Under the pieces are notes generated by a model. The model saw only the letters and a program-made list of their open reading frames with translations, was not told the DNA's origin and did not search any database. The translations under genes and the position numbers were made by a program. This document shows positions 50,878 through 54,701 of a stretch of DNA of 54,701 bases, piece after piece. Source of the stretch: a candidate division TA06 bacterium (GTDB taxonomy: Bacteria > Edwardsbacteria > AC1 > EtOH8); the NCBI GenBank assembly GCA_016208585.1, contig JACQXR010000008.1, forward strand, positions 1 through 54,701, written 5' to 3'. The first letter of the stretch is position 1. Each line of letters opens with the position of its first letter.

Positions 50878-51198
50878 ATGTCAGACGAAGAACTAAAAAA
50901 AGAAATAGAATCAATAGCCGGTCAGCTGGTTGAGAAATACCATGCGCAAAAAGTAATTTTGTTCGGCTCGGCTGCCAGAGGCGGGTTTGGCCCGGACAGC
51001 GATCTGGATTTTTTAATTATCAAACAGGATGTGCCGGCCAATAGGCGGGAGCGGATGCGGGAGGTGCGGCGATTGATCGAGAAGCGTGTCCCAGCGGATT
51101 ATTTCGTCTACACACGCGAGGAACTGGAAAACCGGCTGCGGCTGGGCGACCCATTCCTGAAGGCCGTCATTGCGGATGGGCGGGTGTTGTATGGCTGA
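50878..51198 (+). CDS. Minimal nucleotidyltransferase (MNT/KNTase-like)
   Basis: The 106-residue protein starts at ATG 50878, with AAAAGGA ten bases upstream. It has the polymerase-beta-type nucleotidyltransferase motif VILFGSAARGGFGPDSDLDF, with Gly30-Ser31 and Asp42/Asp44 for metal binding, and the third-acid region ADYFVYTREELENRL. Family knowledge: small MNT proteins usually pair with a HEPN protein as a toxin-antitoxin or stress module, in which MNT modifies the HEPN RNase with AMP. Here the partner is missing. An ATG at 51191, overlapping the MNT stop, opens MADAGGN and stops after seven codons, where repeat DNA begins. Confidence 0.83.
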   Translation: MSDEELKKEIESIAGQLVEKYHAQKVILFGSAARGGFGPDSDLDFLIIKQDVPANRRERMREVRRLIEKRVPADYFVYTREELENRLRLGDPFLKAVIADGRVLYG

Positions 51199-51254
51199 CG
51201 CCGGTGGAAATTAGAAACTTGACATTCCAAAATGGAATATCAAATTAACAGGAT

Positions 51255-52080
51255 AGAACGGTTATAACCAGGGCCTGCCCTCAGACTTGCCCTGAGCAAT
51301 GCCGAAGGGAAGGCGAGCGTGCCTCGCGAACGAATGGGTTGGAAAGGTTATGACCTAAGTTAGGAAGTCTGTAACTGCGGTTATCAAGGTTCTGACCAAG
51401 GCCGTAAGGATTCTAACCAAGGTTAGGAAGGCTATAACCTAAGTTAGCAAGGTTGTAACCAAGGTTAGGAAGGTTATTACCTAAGCCGGAAAGGTTATTA
51501 CCGAGGACAGAAGGGTTCTTACCTTGGTTAGCAAGGTTCTAACCTAGGTCGGAAGGGTTCTAACCTAGGTCGGAAGGGTTCTAACCTAGGTCGGAAGGGT
51601 TCTAACCTAGGTCGGAAAGGTTCTTACCTAGGTCGGAAAGGTTATTACCTGGGTCAGGAAGGATGTAACTACGGTTATCAAGGTTCTGGCCAAGGCCGGA
51701 AAGATTCTAACCAAGGTTAGTAAAGTTATAACCTAAGTTAGCAAGGTTGTAACCTAAGTTAGGAAGGCTGTAACTACGGTTAGCAAAGTTCTGACCAAGG
51801 CCGGAAGGATTCTAACCAATGTTAGGAAGGTTATTACCTAGGCCGGAAAGGTCCTTACCTGGGTTAGGAGGGTTATAACCAAGGTCGGAAGGGTTCTAAC
51901 CAAGGTTAGGAAGGTTCTTACCAAGGTCGGAAGGGTTCTTACCAAGGTAAGAAGGGTTCTTACCTAGGTCAGGAAGGTTATTACCTAGGTTAGGAAGGTT
52001 ATTACCAGGGTTAGAAGGGCTATAACCAAGGTTAGCAAGGTTGTAACCAAGGTTAGGAAGGCTGTAACCAGGGTTGGCAA
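51255..52080. repeat. 21-bp tandem array (35 units in perfect register) in the hydrogenase cluster
   Basis: From about 51340 to 52080, 35 units of 21 bp follow each other without any insertion or deletion. The core ACC of successive units lies 21 bp apart from 51353 to 52067. The consensus is AGGTTNTAACCNAGGTNNGNA, containing the dyads GGTTNTAACC and ACCTAGGT. Units differ at several positions, and five consecutive ones (51541-51625) are nearly identical. One further unit at about 51258-51271 is separated by an insertion of roughly 62 bp carrying another repeat (TGCCCTGAG...CGAAGGG). One frame is continuous with 52082-52123, but 13 units carry TAA or TAG. Confidence 0.95.
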
Positions 52081-52081
52081 T

Positions 52082-52123
52082 GCCCCGCTGATGGGCCTGC
52101 CGCTGGTAAAGCTGGTGAGGTAG
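52082..52123 (+). pseudogene. Orphan 3' end of a second antiporter-subunit gene
   Basis: Fourteen codons read A-P-L-M-G-L-P-L-V-K-L-V-R-stop, matching the end of the gene at 49128-50582 (A-P-L-V-G-L-P-L-V-K-L-V-R). The nucleotide differences are mostly synonymous (GTG/GTA, AAA/AAG, TTA/CTG, GTC/GTG), as expected for an old paralogue and not for a recent copy. The body of the gene is missing and the 21-bp array occupies its place. Confidence 0.65.
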
Positions 52124-52127
52124 TTTG

Positions 52128-52167
52128 ACCCCTCCCTTGATCCCTCCCCCAAAAGGAGAGGGAATAG
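52128..52167. repeat. C-rich palindromic intergenic repeat (copy 3 of 3)
   Basis: ACCCCTCCCTTGATCCCTCC followed by AAGGAGAGGG forms a hairpin just upstream of the second antiporter-like gene. It is related to 4973-5015 and 49071-49108. Confidence 0.65.
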
Positions 52168-52204
52168 CATCGAGTAATAAATAATCCGTAATTCAGATAA
52201 ACAT

Positions 52205-54253
52205 ATGAGCCTTCAATTCATCATACTCCTTTCCATGGGCTGGCTGCTGGCCGGCGCGGCCATTACCCTGGCCATGCCCTACTCCCGGCGCAGCATCGGC
52301 TGGGTCTCGCTCTTCTTCCAGACCCTGGCCGCGGCCGGTTTCGGCTACATGGCCTGCCAGGTGCTGGCCAACGGAACTTTTAATCCTGACCGGCCTCTGT
52401 TCTCGGTCGCCGGGCTGGGAGCGGCCTTCCTGCTTAAGGTGGACGTGCTGTCGGCCATCTTCCTTTTAGCCATCACCATTGTCTCCTGGGCGGCCGGGCT
52501 GTACTCCATAGAATACATGAAGCATTACAAGGAATCGCTGGCCCGCTACTATCCGCTGCTGCTGCTGTTCCTGCTGGGCATGTACGGGGTGGTGCTTGTG
52601 CGCGACCTGTTCTTCTTCATCGTCTTCTGGGAGTTCATGACCCTGACCAGCTACGGCCTGGTGGTGTTCGAATGGGGCAACAAGAGCAGCGTCAACGCCG
52701 GGTTCAAGTACTTCCTGATGACCCACATCGGCACCGCCGGCATCATCATCGCCGCCAACACCCTGTATCACTATTCGCAGTCCTTCGACTTTGAGGCCCT
52801 GCGCCCGGTGATGGCCCTGTTAAGCAGCGAGAACCCGGCCCTGCTACATACAATCTTATTATTGTTCTTCGTGGGCTTCGCCACCAAGGCCGGAGTGTTC
52901 CCCTTCGGCGACTGGCTGCCGGACGCCTACCCGGCCGCCCCGGCCCCGGCCAGCGCGGCGTTCTCCGGCGTGATGAGCAAGATGGGCATCTACGGAATAC
53001 TTCGCGTCTTTTTGGGGATGCTCCCGGTGTCGCACTTCTCCTATGTCTGGGGCACGGTGATGGTCGTCTTCGGAACGGCGTCTTTGTTCATCGGCACCTT
53101 CACCATGCTTTATCAAAACGACAGCAAGCGGCTGCTAGCCTTCAGCTCGGTGGGCCAGATCGGATACATCCTGCTGGCCGTCGGGGCCGGCCTGATGCTG
53201 ACCCGGATCTCCCCGGCCCTGGCCACGGTGGCCCTCGTGGCCGGGCTGTTCCATCTGATAAACCACGCCGCCTTCAAAGCCCTGCTGTTCCTGACCGCCG
53301 GCTCGCTCCAATATAAGACCGGCCACCGCGACCTGGACAAGATGGGGGGCCTGGCCAAATACATGCCCTACACCGCGGCCGTGGCCCTGATAGCGGCCAT
53401 GGGCATTTCGGGCATTCCGCCCTTTAACGGCTTCGCCAGCAAGTGGCTGATATACCAATCCACCATCAACGCCGGGTTCAACACGCCCTTCCTTCTTTTG
53501 TGCGGGCTGATCGCGCTGTTCACCAGCCTCTTGACCCTGGCCGGCGTGATGATCAAATACGTCGGCCTGGCTTTTCTGGGCCAGCGCCTGCCCCACAATA
53601 AGGGGGTCAACGAAGACGTACCCCGCTCCATGGTCTGGGCTAAAGGGATCCTGGCGGCAGTGGTTATCCTGGAAGGAGTGCTGGCCGGGTTCATAGTCAA
53701 GGGTCTCTATACCGCCGCCTGCGGGCTTTTGACCCCGGATTACTGGCCGCAGTTCGGTTCGCTCTTCCATACGGCTTTCTTAGGCCTTCGCTTAAATTTT
53801 GGCGAGGGGCTGGTAGGCTTCTATAATCCCCTGTTCCTGCTGATCATTCTGACCGGGCTGGCCCTGGTCGCAATATTGTTCTGGTGGTCCGGTGGAGCCA
53901 AGCGCAGGGTGGCACCAGAACTCTGGTATTCGGGCGAAGTGCAATCCCCGGCCTCGGTGCGCTATTCATCGTACAGTTATTTCAAGACCTTCAAGCAGAA
54001 TTTCAACATCCGCATCGGCAAATACACCCAGGAGGGGGTCTATCCCAAGTGGCCGGCGATCAAGTTTAAAAGGCCGTTCAAGATCAAATATCTTTTAGAC
54101 GTGGACAGCTGGTTGTACCGGCCGCTGGCCTATCTGGGCCACAAGGCCCTGGAGATATTCGCCGGCACCCACAGCGGATTCCCCCAGTGGTATTTGTTGT
54201 GGATGGTGATCGGGGCGGCGGCGGCCATGCTGGTGATGTTTTTGGTGCGGTAG
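52205..54253 (+). CDS. Large antiporter-like membrane subunit (HyfB/NuoL-type)
   Basis: The 682-residue integral membrane protein has the transporter core: FWEFMTLTSYGLVVFEWGNK, VGFATKAGVFPFGDWLPDAY then PAAPAPASAAFSGVMSKMGI, LLAFSSVGQIGYILLAVGAG and LFHLINHAAFKALLFLTAGS, then MGISGIPPFNGFASKWLIYQ. It has a long C-terminal extension with several more hydrophobic segments, ending in a loop and a final helix (LLWMVIGAAAAMLVMFLVR). The length and extension match hydrogenase-4 component B and other group 4 subunits more than NuoM. Role: ion translocation coupled to the peripheral redox arm. It is followed by a NuoC-like gene after about 150 bp. Confidence 0.88.
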   Translation: MSLQFIILLSMGWLLAGAAITLAMPYSRRSIGWVSLFFQTLAAAGFGYMACQVLANGTFNPDRPLFSVAGLGAAFLLKVDVLSAIFLLAITIVSWAAGLYSIEYMKHYKESLARYYPLLLLFLLGMYGVVLVRDLFFFIVFWEFMTLTSYGLVVFEWGNKSSVNAGFKYFLMTHIGTAGIIIAANTLYHYSQSFDFEALRPVMALLSSENPALLHTILLLFFVGFATKAGVFPFGDWLPDAYPAAPAPASAAFSGVMSKMGIYGILRVFLGMLPVSHFSYVWGTVMVVFGTASLFIGTFTMLYQNDSKRLLAFSSVGQIGYILLAVGAGLMLTRISPALATVALVAGLFHLINHAAFKALLFLTAGSLQYKTGHRDLDKMGGLAKYMPYTAAVALIAAMGISGIPPFNGFASKWLIYQSTINAGFNTPFLLLCGLIALFTSLLTLAGVMIKYVGLAFLGQRLPHNKGVNEDVPRSMVWAKGILAAVVILEGVLAGFIVKGLYTAACGLLTPDYWPQFGSLFHTAFLGLRLNFGEGLVGFYNPLFLLIILTGLALVAILFWWSGGAKRRVAPELWYSGEVQSPASVRYSSYSYFKTFKQNFNIRIGKYTQEGVYPKWPAIKFKRPFKIKYLLDVDSWLYRPLAYLGHKALEIFAGTHSGFPQWYLLWMVIGAAAAMLVMFLVR

Positions 54254-54401
54254 GAACCTTAGACAGGATTTACATGATTTTTTCAAGACGACGGGAAAAA
54301 TTATCGGCACGCGGATTTCCACGGATTCAAACTTATCTCAATAATACAGTCTGACATTTATACTTTTACAGCATTTGAAACCTTTTAAACTTTTAGGAAA
54401 T

Positions 54402-54701
54402 ATGACCAAACAGGAAATTCTTTCATTACTTAAGGCTAAGCTTGGCCCGGGTTTCATAGCCCATACCGAGTCCATTCACGACCAGCTGTGGGTGGAGGTC
54501 AAGCCCCAGTCCGTGATCCAGGCCGTGGAGCTGCTGCACCGCACCACCAAGGCCCGCTATTTAGTCAGCGTGGGCTCGGACGAGCGGGAGCTTAAAAAGC
54601 GCTTCGGGGTCTACCACCTGTTCAGCTTTGACAAGGAGCATTTCTTCGTCACCATAGACGTCTCGGCCGACCCCCACAAGCCGGTGCTGCCCTCAATCAC
54701 C
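54402..54701 (+). CDS. NuoC-like 30-kDa subunit, N-terminal part (runs off the window)
   Basis: The frame is open from ATG 54402 (AGGA just upstream) to the end of the window, 100 codons. The sequence MTKQEILSLLKAKLGPGFIA, LWVEVKPQSVIQAVELLHRT, KARYLVSVGSDERELKKRFG and VYHLFSFDKEHFFVTIDVS resembles the 30-kDa NuoC or HycE N-terminal domain of complex I and group 4 hydrogenases. Function: part of the peripheral arm next to the catalytic subunit. Whether it is a separate protein or fused to the large subunit cannot be seen here. Confidence 0.8.
   Translation, partial: MTKQEILSLLKAKLGPGFIAHTESIHDQLWVEVKPQSVIQAVELLHRTTKARYLVSVGSDERELKKRFGVYHLFSFDKEHFFVTIDVSADPHKPVLPSIT

Noticed and set aside
51255-52080. 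CRISPR array
   Set aside because: Units are directly adjacent at 21 bp with no unique spacers, and no cas genes are present. It is a tandem array.
51340-52123. A heptad-repeat protein encoded by the 21-bp array
   Set aside because: One frame is continuous with the antiporter end, but 13 of 35 units have TAA or TAG, so no long protein can be made without readthrough.

Overview
This window is a piece of a bacterial chromosome of moderate GC, a little above 50 percent by eye. It is dense in housekeeping genes and unusually rich in short palindromic and transposon-derived repeats. A heptose adenylyltransferase, SurA-like periplasmic chaperones, several lipoproteins and an outer-membrane-like protein indicate a two-membrane (Gram-negative) cell. 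A secreted M1 peptidase ending in a FlgD/type-A-sorting-like domain, the DUF362 ferredoxins and the repeat families fit an FCB-related or uncultivated candidate phylum (Edwardsbacteria, TA06 or WOR-3 type). That placement is inference and is not proven by any marker here.

Layout. 0-4 kb, minus strand: a radical SAM/SPASM protein and two PilT-type ATPases. 4.2-7 kb: tRNA-Leu(CAA) divergent from pgsA, a DUF362 ferredoxin, and an isoprenylcysteine-methyltransferase-like membrane protein. 7.5-13.5 kb: an LpoA-like lipoprotein, then a tightly overlapping holB, PSP1 (RicT-like) and metG block. 13.5-18.3 kb: an accessory group with a SagB-type nitroreductase, an exported DUF362 ferredoxin, a small zincin and a DUF7309/DUF6930-like protein. 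18.6-30.4 kb: rfaE2, proS, grpE, dnaK, a lipoprotein, dnaJ, rsmE and the M1 peptidase. 30.5-38.4 kb: cvpA-like, mutS2, a Cdd1-like helix-hairpin-helix protein, a GNAT-like protein, a CDP-alcohol phosphotransferase with a HAD-IB phosphatase, and a third DUF362 protein. 38.6-42.7 kb: three consecutive parvulin/SurA-like proteins with a good promoter and terminator. 42.8-45.7 kb: a Phd/YefM-ParE locus broken by nested transposons, and IS debris. 45.9-54.7 kb: HydB- and HydG-like electron-transfer subunits, a [NiFe]-hydrogenase maturation protease, two antiporter-like membrane subunits, and the start of a NuoC-like subunit. Together these read as part of a membrane-bound group-4-like hydrogenase or complex-I-like machine.

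The clearest novelty is in the mobile and repeat DNA. (1) The ParE toxin is split by a 110-bp MITE flanked by TA. That MITE is itself split by a 1,329-bp IS4-family element with a 9-bp target duplication. Removing both in silico restores an intact toxin overlapping the antitoxin. (2) A second copy of the same MITE family lies between grpE and dnaK. (3) Two separate four-helix-bundle genes are each broken by a different small palindromic insertion, and removing the insertion restores the frame at the junction. (4) An array of 35 repeats, in perfect 21-bp register over more than 730 bp, sits inside the hydrogenase cluster. It ends in an orphan 3' end of a lost antiporter-subunit paralogue.
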